Shown: positions 9,066-16,662, numbered from the stretch's first letter. The stretch is DNA of 64,000 nucleotides from Paenibacillus apiarius (GCF_017052585.1 NZ_JAFFHZ010000001.1:4402001-4466000); one strand, 5' to 3'. The notes: a model not told the origin generated them from the sequence alone. Numbers and translations: made by a program.

Positions 9066-9088
9066 AAGCCCACGAAAGGGCTTTTTTG
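9066..9088 (+). terminator. terminator of the tRNA cluster
   Basis: AAGCCC pairs with GGGCTT around a short loop, followed by a T run, about 65 bases after the first tRNA-Leu. The stem is short but well placed. Confidence 0.6.
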
Positions 9089-9200
9089 TTGTCGTTAACG
9101 AATGTTTAATTTTTTGTAAAGCAATAAAGCAGATGGACTATTTTAAATTTTATTGTAAAATGATGGGTGATTGATGTATATTAAGGAGGATTTTCTTTTG

Positions 9201-10589
9201 ATGGGACAAACTGCTATACGTTGTCTTAGATCAGAAATCGAAGAGCAATTGAAGTTACATGGGTACACGCTGGCTAAATTAGGACATTTGACGGGAATTC
9301 GCTCCGGGCATTTGAGTCAGATTTTGAACGGAAAACCCCCGCGTTCAATCACAATAGGTCACCTTGACGCAATGGCTGCTGCTTTCGGTCATGCCCCGGG
9401 CTGGCTATACCCGGAAGAATGTTGTTCAGAACATAAGTTATCGCGTCCGCGGCTGGTTCCGTATTTGGTTCGATGTGCAGAAGTGAGGCAATGTGACTGC
9501 ATAGATTTCGCTGCTTCAAGATTGTTGGACATTCCCAAAAATATAGGAATTTTCTTTTCTGTGGCAGAACGGCTTTTTGAAGCCGGGAAGCAAAAAGAAT
9601 CCGTTATATTTTATCGTCTTGTGATCGATAACGAAAGAGACAGTTTTCACGATCGCTTCATTATGAGCCAGTATCGTTTGTTCCGGGCATTGATAGGAAT
9701 GGTTACAGAGGATATCCAGGAAGCGGTGATTCGTTTTGAAGCTTATTACAATCGGTTACCCGAAGATATTCAATTAGATGCTTTAGTACAAATGATAAAC
9801 GTCTATTATGCATTGGAGGATTGGGGAAAAGTTGAAAGATATGCAGATGAATTACATAAATTGACGACCACAATATATCAAGCTCAGAATAGAAGGCGCA
9901 ATGTTCTAAAATATGACGAACCATTACGGATGGAACGTGATTTTGTGGAATATTATGAACAAGGATTCATCATGAAAGGAATTGCCTTAATTAAGCAAGA
10001 GAAGTTTGAAATGGCGAAAAAGCATGTGAAGGAGTACTCCGCATTTAGCTGGTTTTCTTTTCTCGAAGATGCAAAAAAGAAAGAGACTGAAAAGTTTCTC
10101 GTTTGGAATAGAAGGAATATGTTTATGCTCAACTTAATGATTGGGAACGCCACCATCCTTCCCGAATTTACGGAATTGATTGAAAAACATCCTAATGATA
10201 TTCTTCCCATGTTAATTCACATCCTGGATTCAGCTAATAAGTTCGACTTTGCTGTTGATGACATATTAGAGCGTTTCTCCCACAGTCCCCCTCCTGAAAG
10301 CAGTATTCACATGCAGATTGACACAAAGCAGATGTTTCATTTTTGGTATCAAAAATCAAAATACAGTTTTAGAAAAGGAGAGGAGCCAAAAGCAGTCGAA
10401 GAATTGTTATATGCCCTCTCCTTAGCGCAAACGATGAAATATTATTCGGGTTTTGAAAGATGCGTATCCTTATTTTGGTTACATGTAGATTCCGCAACTC
10501 ATCAACAAAAAAGGAAATATCAAGAGCTATTGGAAGGAGGATATGAAAAGAAGGAAAATGGCCCCTTGTGCGTAGCGTCAAAAAAATAA
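9201..10589 (+). CDS. HTH regulator with helical-repeat domain (RRNPP/Alo-like peptide receptor candidate)
   Basis: A 462-residue protein. Residues about 10-60 form a Cro/C1-type helix-turn-helix (YTLAKLGHLTGIRSGHLSQIL). The remaining 400 residues are helical with repeated aromatic and charged pairs (ALEDWGKVERYADELHKL, IKQEKFEMAKKHVKEY, GEEPKAVEELLYALSLAQ) like TPR arrays. This build is that of peptide-sensing RRNPP regulators and of the AimR-like Alo receptors reported from Paenibacillus. AAGGAGG lies 12 bases before ATG 9201; a TTG at 9198 is also possible. It is much more AT-rich than neighbouring genes. A secreted-peptide gene follows in the same orientation, which supports a regulator/peptide pair, but the ligand is unproven. 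Confidence 0.8.
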   Translation: MGQTAIRCLRSEIEEQLKLHGYTLAKLGHLTGIRSGHLSQILNGKPPRSITIGHLDAMAAAFGHAPGWLYPEECCSEHKLSRPRLVPYLVRCAEVRQCDCIDFAASRLLDIPKNIGIFFSVAERLFEAGKQKESVIFYRLVIDNERDSFHDRFIMSQYRLFRALIGMVTEDIQEAVIRFEAYYNRLPEDIQLDALVQMINVYYALEDWGKVERYADELHKLTTTIYQAQNRRRNVLKYDEPLRMERDFVEYYEQGFIMKGIALIKQEKFEMAKKHVKEYSAFSWFSFLEDAKKKETEKFLVWNRRNMFMLNLMIGNATILPEFTELIEKHPNDILPMLIHILDSANKFDFAVDDILERFSHSPPPESSIHMQIDTKQMFHFWYQKSKYSFRKGEEPKAVEELLYALSLAQTMKYYSGFERCVSLFWLHVDSATHQQKRKYQELLEGGYEKKENGPLCVASKK

Positions 10590-10645
10590 AATAAGCTTCA
10601 GCCAATTCCCCCCTGCAAGTCAAAGATCCACCATATTCTTTAATA

Positions 10646-10673
10646 TTCAAAATTTGGGTTTCGATGCTACGAT
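10646..10673 (+). promoter_or_regulatory. candidate promoter of the secreted-peptide gene
   Basis: TTCAAA and TACGAT are separated by 16 bases, and TGC before the -10 gives an extended -10 character. A TTGAAAG/CTTTCAA hairpin at 10681-10706 then spans an AAAGGAGGG that has no start codon at proper distance. The weak -35 keeps confidence low. Confidence 0.35.
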
Positions 10674-10733
10674 ATAGATGTTGAAAGGAGGGCAATCTTC
10701 TTTCAAAAAAATGATTGAAAAGGAGAAATGACA

Positions 10734-11307
10734 ATGGTTGAAAAATGAGGAAGTCGCTTATTCTGTTCATGTCTTTTACACTGCTATTTATTTCTCTGGG
10801 AATCAATGTTTCTGTTGCAGACGCTCAACCCAAAGAACACCTCTTTGTAAGTGAAGGGTTTCGTGAGGTAGAGGCCGTTCTGTCAGCAATCGAAAACATT
10901 CCCGATACTGTCGTGGCCCAAGGGGAAGAAAAAACGGTTGAATGGCTAACGCAATACACGGGGATGAATGTAATTATCCAAGAAGGCAATATTAAATTTT
11001 CTCCTGAATTCCTTCCATCATTCAGCATTCCAGGCTGTATAGGCGCCATTGGATTGGCGATAATTCCATCGGACTTCCCTTCACAAAAATTCTTAAAGTA
11101 AAAAAAGCTCTTGATGCTCTTGGCGGTACGGCGAAATTTGTAAAAGCATTTTATGAGAGTTATAAACTTTGCAAGTCCTACGGCTATTCGACAACGACGG
11201 CAGTACAAAAAGCGATTAGGTCAATAGGAGGAAGCTTAAAATCTGATTTAAAGGATGCTTTGTTTGACTTCTTCAATATTAGTACAATGATAGGAAATTG
11301 CACGTAA
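10734..11307 (+). pseudogene. secreted bacteriocin-like precursor, split by two apparent frameshifts
   Basis: The readable frame 10745-11101 gives 118 residues: a signal peptide (MRKSLILFMSFTLLFISLG) with cleavage site ADA/Q near residue 27, an acidic pro-region, then a hydrophobic FSIPGCIGAIGLAII. After a one-base shift near 11075 the -1 frame continues to 11307 with IGLPFTKILK, VKKALDALGGTAKF, YKLCKSYG and the end TMIGNCT. Joined, the product is about 188 residues, with three Cys in the C-terminal half. AAGGAG fits ATG 10734, whose frame stops after MVEK; one extra A in the following A-run would fuse it to the signal peptide. The plan (signal, pro-region, C-terminal membrane-active part) recalls SdpC-type toxins. 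Both shifts could be sequence errors or real decay. Confidence 0.6.
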
Positions 11308-11318
11308 AGTATAATTTA

Positions 11319-11399
11319 GGAACTGTGATGTAATGCCCAGCTACCGTGATTCAATTTTGCAGCTTTGATTCAAACAGTGGTTAATCATGTCGCAGTTCC
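11319..11399 (+). repeat. imperfect inverted repeat between the peptide gene and the membrane-protein gene
   Basis: GGAACTG at 11319 pairs with CAGTTCC at 11393, with further wobble pairs inward. The loop holds a second repeat, GATTCAA near 11348 and 11367. It could be an RNA hairpin that lowers read-through to the next gene, or an operator. Confidence 0.4.
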
Positions 11400-11428
11400 T
11401 TATTTAATGAATGCGGAGTTGAAAGTTG

Positions 11429-11614
11429 ATGATAAAAAAAATTTGGGATATAACTCGCTTTACAGTCATTATCATATGTCTTTTTCTGAGTTGGTTTTCT
11501 AATAATGACACCTTCAAATTGACAGTAATTTTGACCGGATGTTCTATTATTGCTATTTTTCGAATTGTGCTCTACGTATTAGAAAAAAGAGAGAAGAAAG
11601 AGCCACCCGCCTAG
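11429..11614 (+). CDS. small two-helix membrane protein, candidate immunity protein
   Basis: A 61-residue protein with two membrane segments (TRFTVIIICLFLSWF near residues 8-23 and KLTVILTGCSIIAIFRIVLY near 30-49) and a basic tail KREKKEPP. GGAG precedes the start; TTG 11426 is a possible alternative. Position after a secreted hydrophobic peptide gene, same strand and same AT-rich composition make an immunity or self-protection role likely, but there is no recognisable family. Unlike the peptide gene its frame is intact. Confidence 0.6.
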   Translation: MIKKIWDITRFTVIIICLFLSWFSNNDTFKLTVILTGCSIIAIFRIVLYVLEKREKKEPPA

Positions 11615-11693
11615 AAAGCTTAACGAAGCATCACATTGGTGGTCTGTCATGGTTGTTCCACATAATGGATTTAGCTTTTATCGGATGCAACGG

Positions 11694-11723
11694 TTGACGA
11701 TGCGGAAAGAAAGATGATATATT
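11694..11723 (+). promoter_or_regulatory. promoter of the second tRNA-Leu
   Basis: TTGACG and TATATT with an 18-base spacer lie 25 bases before the tRNA. Confidence 0.7.
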
Positions 11724-11748
11724 GATTGTTGCTAATATATGCATTTAC

Positions 11749-11834
11749 GCCGGGGTGGCGGAATTGGCAGACGCACAGGACTTAAAATCCTGCGGTAGGT
11801 GACTACCGTACCAGTTCGATCCCGGTTCTCGGCA
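11749..11834 (+). tRNA. tRNA-Leu (TAA), second copy with weakened T stem
   Basis: It differs from the copy at 8914-8999 at two positions. A G-to-A change makes the T stem ACCAG/CCGGT, with an A-C mismatch. A C-to-T change turns the last acceptor pair into G-T. CCA is not encoded. The anticodon arm and variable arm are unchanged. It has its own promoter, so it may still be expressed. Confidence 0.85.
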
Positions 11835-11850
11835 CTATTAGTCGATAATG

Positions 11851-11898
11851 AGACTCCTTCAACGGTCTGTTTCCGAACAGCGCATGAAGGAGTCTTTG
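11851..11898 (+). terminator. hairpin after the second tRNA-Leu
   Basis: AGACTCCTTCA pairs perfectly with TGAAGGAGTCT over an internal 23-base loop, followed by TTTGACTTATTA. The T run is short, so part of the transcript may continue into ung. Confidence 0.6.
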
Positions 11899-11936
11899 AC
11901 TTATTATATTATACAGTCAAGGAGAGGAAGATTACC

Positions 11937-12638
11937 GTGAGTGTGCTGGTACATAACGATTGGGCGAATCTGCTTCATGATGAGGTAAGAAAGCCTTATT
12001 TCAAGCAGTTGTGGGGATGGTTGAAGCAGGAATATGAGCAGAATGTCGTGTATCCTCCATTTGAACACATTTTTTCTGCGCTGCAATATACGTCTTATGA
12101 GGACACGAAGGTAGTCATTGTCGGACAAGACCCTTATCATGGGCCAGGGCAAGCCCACGGCCTGAGCTTCTCTGTCCAGCCCGGCGTTAAGATCCCGCCT
12201 TCGCTGCAAAATATGTTGAAGGAGAGCGCAGCCGACGTTGGGACGACGATGCCTGATCACGGCTATTTAGCCCCATGGGCCAAGCAAGGGGTCATGATGT
12301 TGAACACGGCGCTGACTGTCTACCAAGGCCAGGCGGCTTCCCACCGCGGCAAAGGCTGGGAAATGTTCACTGACCGCGTCATTCAGCTCCTGAATGAACG
12401 TGAACGCCCGGTAGTCTTCGTGTTGTGGGGTTCACACGCACAGGCGAAGCTCAGTATGATCGATGCGAGGCGGCATGGTATCGTGAAAGGGCCGCATCCG
12501 AGCCCGCTCTCTGCGCACCGCGGTTTTTTCGGCAGCAAACCCTTTTCAAAAGTAAATGCGTACTTGCGGCAGTTCGGCGAAACTGAAATTGAGTGGCAGC
12601 TTCCTCCGCTCGAATCAATACGTCAGCAATCATTTTAA
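11937..12638 (+). CDS. ung: uracil-DNA glycosylase, family 1
   Basis: A 233-residue DNA-repair enzyme that removes uracil from DNA. It has the water-activating motif [18 protein letters not shown] with the catalytic Asp, the [11 protein letters not shown] segment and the DNA-clamp motif [20 protein letters not shown] 11937 was chosen because GGAGAGG lies nine bases upstream and the resulting N-terminus [12 protein letters not shown] matches the family; the frame open upstream runs through the tRNA-Leu gene and is not coding. It is monocistronic and ends at a terminator. Confidence 0.95.
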   Translation: MSVLVHNDWANLLHDEVRKPYFKQLWGWLKQEYEQNVVYPPFEHIFSALQYTSYEDTKVVIVGQDPYHGPGQAHGLSFSVQPGVKIPPSLQNMLKESAADVGTTMPDHGYLAPWAKQGVMMLNTALTVYQGQAASHRGKGWEMFTDRVIQLLNERERPVVFVLWGSHAQAKLSMIDARRHGIVKGPHPSPLSAHRGFFGSKPFSKVNAYLRQFGETEIEWQLPPLESIRQQSF

Positions 12639-12664
12639 TTTTTCCTAAAAACTGCTTCCGCGCA

Positions 12665-12710
12665 GCCCTGTTTCCATCGATTTCAACTTATTTGGAAACA
12701 GGGCCTTTTT
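12665..12710 (+). terminator. terminator of ung
   Basis: GCCCTGTTTCCA pairs with TGGAAACAGGGC, followed by CTTTTTATT. Confidence 0.9.
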
Positions 12711-12743
12711 ATTGAATCGTAGAATCGTTTGCCAAAATAGGGA

Positions 12744-12772
12744 TTGACTCAGAATCAAATTATTGATATATT
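12744..12772 (+). promoter_or_regulatory. promoter of tRNA-Val
   Basis: TTGACT and TATATT with a 17-base spacer lie 18 bases before the tRNA. Confidence 0.75.
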
Positions 12773-12790
12773 ATTAATTGCCAACGACAT

Positions 12791-12866
12791 GTTCTGATAG
12801 CTCAGTCGGGAGAGCACCATCTTGACAGGGTGGGGGTCGGCGGTTCGAGCCCGTCTCAGAACACCA
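12791..12866 (+). tRNA. tRNA-Val (GAC)
   Basis: A 76-base cloverleaf with acceptor GTTCTGA/TCAGAAC, anticodon loop TTGACAG (anticodon GAC) and encoded CCA. The anticodon arm and GGGGGTCGGCGG region match bacterial tRNA-Val(GAC). Confidence 0.93.
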
Positions 12867-12881
12867 TACTACAACTATTAG

Positions 12882-12912
12882 AACCCTTGAATCATAAGAT
12901 TCAGGGTTTTTT
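12882..12912 (+). terminator. terminator of tRNA-Val
   Basis: AACCCTTGAATC pairs with GATTCAGGGTT, followed by TTTTT, 16 bases after the tRNA. Confidence 0.85.
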
Positions 12913-13090
12913 GCATACGAGTATTTTGAAGGATTACAGAGCTGTCTGTATGATGACTATAACCCCACTGCAAGCCCATTCTTCTAGAATTCACCAATTG
13001 TTCATACATATGTATTTATGTATCATCTGACAGCTGCCGTATACGTGCTGCTCGGATGAGATGAACCTGGCGACGAACGGAGGGAGAAAG

Positions 13091-13252
13091 ATGGGCGGCA
13101 TATTATTTGTGTGGCTGATCGGACTGTTCGGCATGACGATTCTCGTCATCTGGGCGCTTGTTCATATGGTCAGCAAGGACAGCATCCGGTACGACGAGCA
13201 GTTTGTGTGGAAAAGCAAGCAGAACGCTGAAGCTAGGCAAGAAGAAAAGTGA
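13091..13252 (+). CDS. small single-pass membrane protein (53 aa)
   Basis: Begins MGGILFVWLIGLFGMTILV: one N-terminal membrane helix, then a charged tail (SKDSIRYDEQFVWKSKQNAE). The ATG at 13091 is preceded by GGAGGGAGAAAG; an earlier ATG-like start at 13061 has no ribosome site. It is one of three short single-helix proteins within 700 bases. The function is not recognisable. Confidence 0.6.
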   Translation: MGGILFVWLIGLFGMTILVIWALVHMVSKDSIRYDEQFVWKSKQNAEARQEEK

Positions 13253-13327
13253 TGTTTAATTTTTCTTGAAAACGGTGACAATGGCATTGTAGTCTTCCAA
13301 TGAGTGGTTGAAGCGGAGGTTGGTCAG

Positions 13328-13516
13328 ATGAAACCGTGGCATTCCATCATTTATATGGTTGCAGTGGCCACTGTCGTTGTCGTGGTTGCAGGCTGCGTTG
13401 CGCTTGCGCATGGTGCGCCCCGATATGAATCCCCGGACTTGCCTGAACCCGTTCTTCCTAGTATACAGACCGAGGTATATGGAAATCCGGTGCCGTCTGA
13501 AGTGTATGCGCCTTAA
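13328..13516 (+). CDS. small membrane or secreted protein (62 aa)
   Basis: An N-terminal hydrophobic helix (MVAVATVVVVVAGCVALAHG) is followed by a proline-rich outside tail (SPDLPEPVLPSIQTEVYGNP). GCGGAGG lies eight bases before the ATG. The Cys within AGC could be a lipobox, although the match is loose. Unknown function. Confidence 0.55.
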   Translation: MKPWHSIIYMVAVATVVVVVAGCVALAHGAPRYESPDLPEPVLPSIQTEVYGNPVPSEVYAP

Positions 13517-13533
13517 AACCCGCTATAATGGGC

Positions 13534-13588
13534 AAGGCCTTGTTCTGTTTGTTGACGTAAGAACGTCTGCGGGAACAAGGCCTTTTTT
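13534..13588 (+). terminator. terminator after the 62-aa gene
   Basis: AAGGCCTTGTTC pairs with GAACAAGGCCTT, followed by a T run. It lies just after the stop at 13516 and before the convergent small gene on the other strand. Confidence 0.85.
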
Positions 13589-13597
13589 CAATTTTTG

Positions 13598-13762
13598 CTA
13601 TGACGCGCTACCTGTGTGCTCATTCTCTTCATCGGCATCAAGAAAGGTCTGTTCATTTTCCCATTTGCGTGAATATGCTTTTCTGGTGACATAAAGCAAC
13701 AAGAAGACCATTCCGATCACCATAATGACGACCGCGACAATGGTAGCTATAACCGGATCCAC
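13598..13762 (-). CDS. small single-pass membrane protein (54 aa), minus strand
   Basis: Read on the minus strand from GTG 13762 with GGGAGGG upstream: MDPVIATIVAVVIMVIGMVF, one membrane helix running to LLLYV, then a basic to acidic tail (TRKAYSRKWENEQTFLDADE). Its plan (short outside end, helix, charged inside tail) resembles that of the 53-aa protein at 13091-13252. The good ribosome site and clean helix support a real gene despite its size. Confidence 0.6.
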   Translation of the reverse strand: MDPVIATIVAVVIMVIGMVFLLLYVTRKAYSRKWENEQTFLDADEENEHTGSAS

Positions 13763-13919
13763 GGATTATCCCTCCCTGGTTGATACTAAAGCGCTATAAT
13801 AGCTGTATATGAATAACTATACATGAAAACGATTTTTCTGTATAATATACTTTTATTTAAATCACACTTTTTATGTTGTTGAGTAACGTATTTTGATATG
13901 GTTAAGGATGGTGTGCGAC

Positions 13920-14363
13920 ATGGCAGCGGAAGTGATTGAAGTTAAGACGGACGAGCAATTGCAGCAATGTTTGAATATCCGCACTGAAGTATTCGTTGAA
14001 GAGCAGCAGGTTCCGATGGAAGATGAAATTGATGACTTAGATACACTTGACGCGCAGGCGAATCATATCCTGCTTCAGGTTAAGGGCGAGATTGCCGCCA
14101 CCGGCCGGATTAAATGGTTGGATGAAACGACCGCCAAAATGCAGCGGATTGCCGTGCGCAAGCATTATCGAGGGCATGGCATCGGGCGTTCACTCATGCT
14201 TGCTCTGGAGCAGTTGGCTCGGTCAATGGGCGCGACATCCAGTATTCTAGACGGGCAGTGCCAAGCGGAAGGGTTCTATCAATCGCTCGGCTATCGCACC
14301 ATTTCGGAAGAGCCGTTCTATGACGCAGGTATTTTGCACGTCCGCATGGAGAAAAAACTGTAA
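13920..14363 (+). CDS. GNAT family N-acetyltransferase (YjcF/ElaA-like)
   Basis: A 147-residue acetyl-CoA-dependent transferase. The acetyl-CoA loop reads RIAVRKHYRGHGIGRSLM near residues 76-93, followed by the family's C-terminal AEGFYQSLGYRTISEEPFYDAGILHVRMEK, typical of the YjcF/ElaA group. ATG 13920 gives the usual start; an ATG at 13908 overlaps its own ribosome site. The substrate is unknown. Confidence 0.88.
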   Translation: MAAEVIEVKTDEQLQQCLNIRTEVFVEEQQVPMEDEIDDLDTLDAQANHILLQVKGEIAATGRIKWLDETTAKMQRIAVRKHYRGHGIGRSLMLALEQLARSMGATSSILDGQCQAEGFYQSLGYRTISEEPFYDAGILHVRMEKKL

Positions 14364-14521
14364 TTTGTAAGCGCGGTATGAAAGGCCAATAGGTGAACAG
14401 TCTTCTGATAGATGCCATAAAAGGAGTATCTTCCGGGAAGAGTAACATATAGTTCTGTTTTTTGCGTAATACGCCTAGACGCGAAGCAGAACCTGTAATT
14501 TACCCTTCAGGAGGTTATGTC

Positions 14522-14752
14522 ATGGAATCACGTGAAACATTTGTTGCCGTGCAGAAAAATGGGGATGGGGACCTGACTGCGTTCAAGACCGATTCAGGCA
14601 GAGTCATGGCTTACGATGAAGCGTTGCAAGCCGTTCACTCGGGTCAAATTGCCGGAGTTAACGTCTTCAAAGGCAAAGATGGCGGGATGTATATTCGCGG
14701 TGATGCGGATGGCGACCCCACGAATAACTTAGACAACTTGCCTATGTTCTAA
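14522..14752 (+). CDS. DUF3892 family small protein
   Basis: A 76-residue cytosolic protein (FVAVQKNGDGDLTAFKTDSG, then YDEALQAVHSGQIAGVNVFKG) with the DUF3892 pattern of strands around a G-x-I core and a polar DGDPTNNLDNLP tail. CAGGAGG sits seven bases before ATG 14522; the frame is open further upstream without a ribosome site. Members are common in Bacillales, function unknown. Confidence 0.8.
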   Translation: MESRETFVAVQKNGDGDLTAFKTDSGRVMAYDEALQAVHSGQIAGVNVFKGKDGGMYIRGDADGDPTNNLDNLPMF

Positions 14753-14758
14753 ATTTCA

Positions 14759-14812
14759 AAAAACACCGGCGAGGATGCTGCCGTTATGCGGCAGATCCCG
14801 CCGGTGTTTTGT
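14759..14812. terminator. bidirectional terminator between converging genes
   Basis: AAAACACCGGCG pairs with CGCCGGTGTTTT; A and T runs on both sides let it serve the DUF3892 gene and the minus-strand MBL gene. Confidence 0.85.
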
Positions 14813-14817
14813 TCCTG

Positions 14818-15558
14818 TTAGTCCATAATGGTAATAATCTGATGCTGATCGACAAAAGGCATCGGTCCCGTACGGCCCTCATACTGCGAACGCTCATCGC
14901 CGTAATGCATTAAATAAATTTTGTCTTGTATCCATTCCGGCAGCGTCAACAGCTCCGCGAGTGTAGTATGAACTTCTCCTTTGCCGGTCAATTGGCAGTC
15001 ATGAAAAATAAGATTGATTCCTTGCTGCCGGACTAACGCATGCAGCAGGTCAGGTTGAAATCGCATATCTGCGCTATAGAAGAAGGAGCCGTTGACCAGT
15101 AGCGAAAAGCTTCGCTTTCCCGCAATATGCGGAGTTTCGATAAGCTGTATCTCCAGGCCAGCTGCTAAAGAATAAGTATGGTTCGGCTCGAGCGCATGCA
15201 CGTCAAACACATCCTCCAGACATGAGATGCCTTCCTGAGTTAACCCGCCTTGCAGCGTATTGTTCCATAACGGCTCAACCAACGGAGAAGCAAGATACAA
15301 TTTTGGTTTGCGCCCGTAAATGAACTTCATCTGAAATGCGTATTCTTCCAAGCCTCCCACATGATCGGCATGAATATGAGTAATGAGCGCACCGTCGATA
15401 TCGCCGAAGGATTTGCCTAGCTTATGCAGCGCCATGGGTGCAGTAATACCGCAATCGATGAGCAGAGTGTTCTGTTCCGTGTAAAGGAGCGCGTTATTGT
15501 TAAAGTAGTGTTTGGCAAATGCGCTGCCGGTTCCAATCATTTGTATCTGAAGCTTCAT
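14818..15558 (-). CDS. MBL-fold metallo-hydrolase
   Basis: A 246-residue metallo-beta-lactamase-fold hydrolase. The metal motif is THIHADHVGG (HxHxDH) near residue 60; later metal ligands are the His in ETPHIAG, the Asp in FYSADMRF and the His in LMHYGDE. GTGSAF near the start recalls RNase Z and related phosphodiesterases, but the exosite arm of RNase Z is not seen. ATG 15558 has AGGAGG at a proper distance; ATG 15564 abuts that site. Confidence 0.87.
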   Translation of the reverse strand: MKLQIQMIGTGSAFAKHYFNNNALLYTEQNTLLIDCGITAPMALHKLGKSFGDIDGALITHIHADHVGGLEEYAFQMKFIYGRKPKLYLASPLVEPLWNNTLQGGLTQEGISCLEDVFDVHALEPNHTYSLAAGLEIQLIETPHIAGKRSFSLLVNGSFFYSADMRFQPDLLHALVRQQGINLIFHDCQLTGKGEVHTTLAELLTLPEWIQDKIYLMHYGDERSQYEGRTGPMPFVDQHQIITIMD

Positions 15559-15885
15559 CTCCATCCTCCTACCATGGCATCGGTTAAATCTGACTTTACT
15601 GTATCACGCTGTCGGGCACATATACAAGCAAAGCCCTTACAGCCCTCATATAATATGGCGTGAAACGTTAAGCCGGCTGTGGCGATACGTGCGAAACGAT
15701 CAAACGCAGGGAGAAGGATTGGCGAAAGGAAGGCTAGCACATTGAATGGTCTTCCAGCATGATGATATTCTGGAAGATGAACGAGGATATCTAACATTTC
15801 CTGTTAAGCGCAGCCTTCGCCATCTCTCTTTCGTTTCACATGCCGCCGTCTGGCGAATGCGCTTGAGAGGGAGAGGTGTGTAACG
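15559..15885. other. intergenic stretch without a supported gene
   Basis: Divergent promoter region between the MBL gene and the amidase. It holds an 8-bp inverted repeat (TCTTCCAG 15750, CTGGAAGA 15770) and a 45-codon frame at 15746-15883 ending three bases before the amidase start. That frame has only a distant AAGGAAGG and no familiar features, so I do not call it. Confidence 0.4.
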
Positions 15886-16662
15886 ATGGTGGTTGATGTT
15901 GCGTGGAAAGGCAATGAATTTACGAATTCAAGTGATCGGAAAGGACAAGCTCCCGTTATCATCGTCAATCATATATCAGCAGGAAGCATGTCTCGTTTGG
16001 ATTCATGGTTCACGAGCCCGGACAATAAAGTTTCGTCGGCTCACTTTGGCGTATCGAAGCAAGGAATCATTCATCAATATGTAAAGATCGAACGCATGGC
16101 CTGGGCGCAAGGTATTACCGCAGATCGTATCGCTGCAGCGCCTGCAGCCATCGTGCGCAGCAAAGGAATCAATCCTAATCTGTATGCCGTATCGATCGAG
16201 CATGAAGGTCTGGACGGGGAATTAACGGAACAGCAATTTGCTGCTAGCGTCGCCCTGCATCGCTATATTCAGGCCTATGTTAAAGAGCATTGGGGGCATA
16301 AGATTCCATTTGATCGCGAGCATGTGCTCGGTCATTTTCAAATCGACCCTGTCCGCAAAGCGGGCTGCCCGGGGCCTAAATTTCCGTGGAAACGTTTATA
16401 TGCCGCGTTGTCGCTGCCGGAAAAGGGACAAGGGGGAACGGATGGCATGGAAGAGCGATTGAGGCAGCTGCAAAGATCGGTTGCAGACCTGGAGAGCAGG
16501 CTGGCCGGCCTCGAATCGCAGCATCAATTGCAGGAGGTTCCCGCATGGGCCAAAGCGAGTGTGGACAAGGCGTTCTCCCAAGGCTTAGTAAACACGCCGA
16601 CACCGTCTTCGCTGGATTTTTACCGGATGTTGAACGTATTGGATCGCAAAGGATTATTATAG
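15886..16662 (+). CDS. N-acetylmuramoyl-L-alanine amidase (Amidase_2/PGRP type)
   Basis: A 258-residue peptidoglycan hydrolase that cuts the bond between MurNAc and the stem peptide. Zinc and catalytic residues: His in VNHISAG near residue 28, the SSAHFGVSKQG motif, Glu in VSIEHEG, His in VLGHFQIDP and the end motif CPGPKFPW. A coiled coil follows near residues 185-210 (MEERLRQLQRSVADLESRL). The last part (WAKASVDKAFSQGLV) resembles an SLH half-motif, suggesting cell-wall attachment. There is no signal peptide, so release may follow lysis or another route. Confidence 0.88.
   Translation: MVVDVAWKGNEFTNSSDRKGQAPVIIVNHISAGSMSRLDSWFTSPDNKVSSAHFGVSKQGIIHQYVKIERMAWAQGITADRIAAAPAAIVRSKGINPNLYAVSIEHEGLDGELTEQQFAASVALHRYIQAYVKEHWGHKIPFDREHVLGHFQIDPVRKAGCPGPKFPWKRLYAALSLPEKGQGGTDGMEERLRQLQRSVADLESRLAGLESQHQLQEVPAWAKASVDKAFSQGLVNTPTPSSLDFYRMLNVLDRKGLL

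Noticed and set aside
12830-13030. 66-codon frame beginning inside tRNA-Val
   Set aside because: Starts within the tRNA and crosses its terminator; not coding.
13359-13694. 111-codon plus-strand frame
   Set aside because: Overlaps a small gene in another frame, a terminator and the minus-strand 54-aa gene; no ribosome site.
13821-13838. cre-like TGAAAACGATTTTT upstream of the GNAT gene
   Set aside because: Two mismatches including the central CG-proximal positions and no carbon-related gene nearby.
15555-15797. 80-codon minus-strand frame upstream of the MBL gene
   Set aside because: It overlaps the MBL ribosome site and start, has no ribosome site of its own and no familiar pattern.
15746-15883. 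45-codon plus-strand frame ending three bases before the amidase
   Set aside because: Ribosome site too distant and composition uninformative; left as a remark in the intergenic entry.
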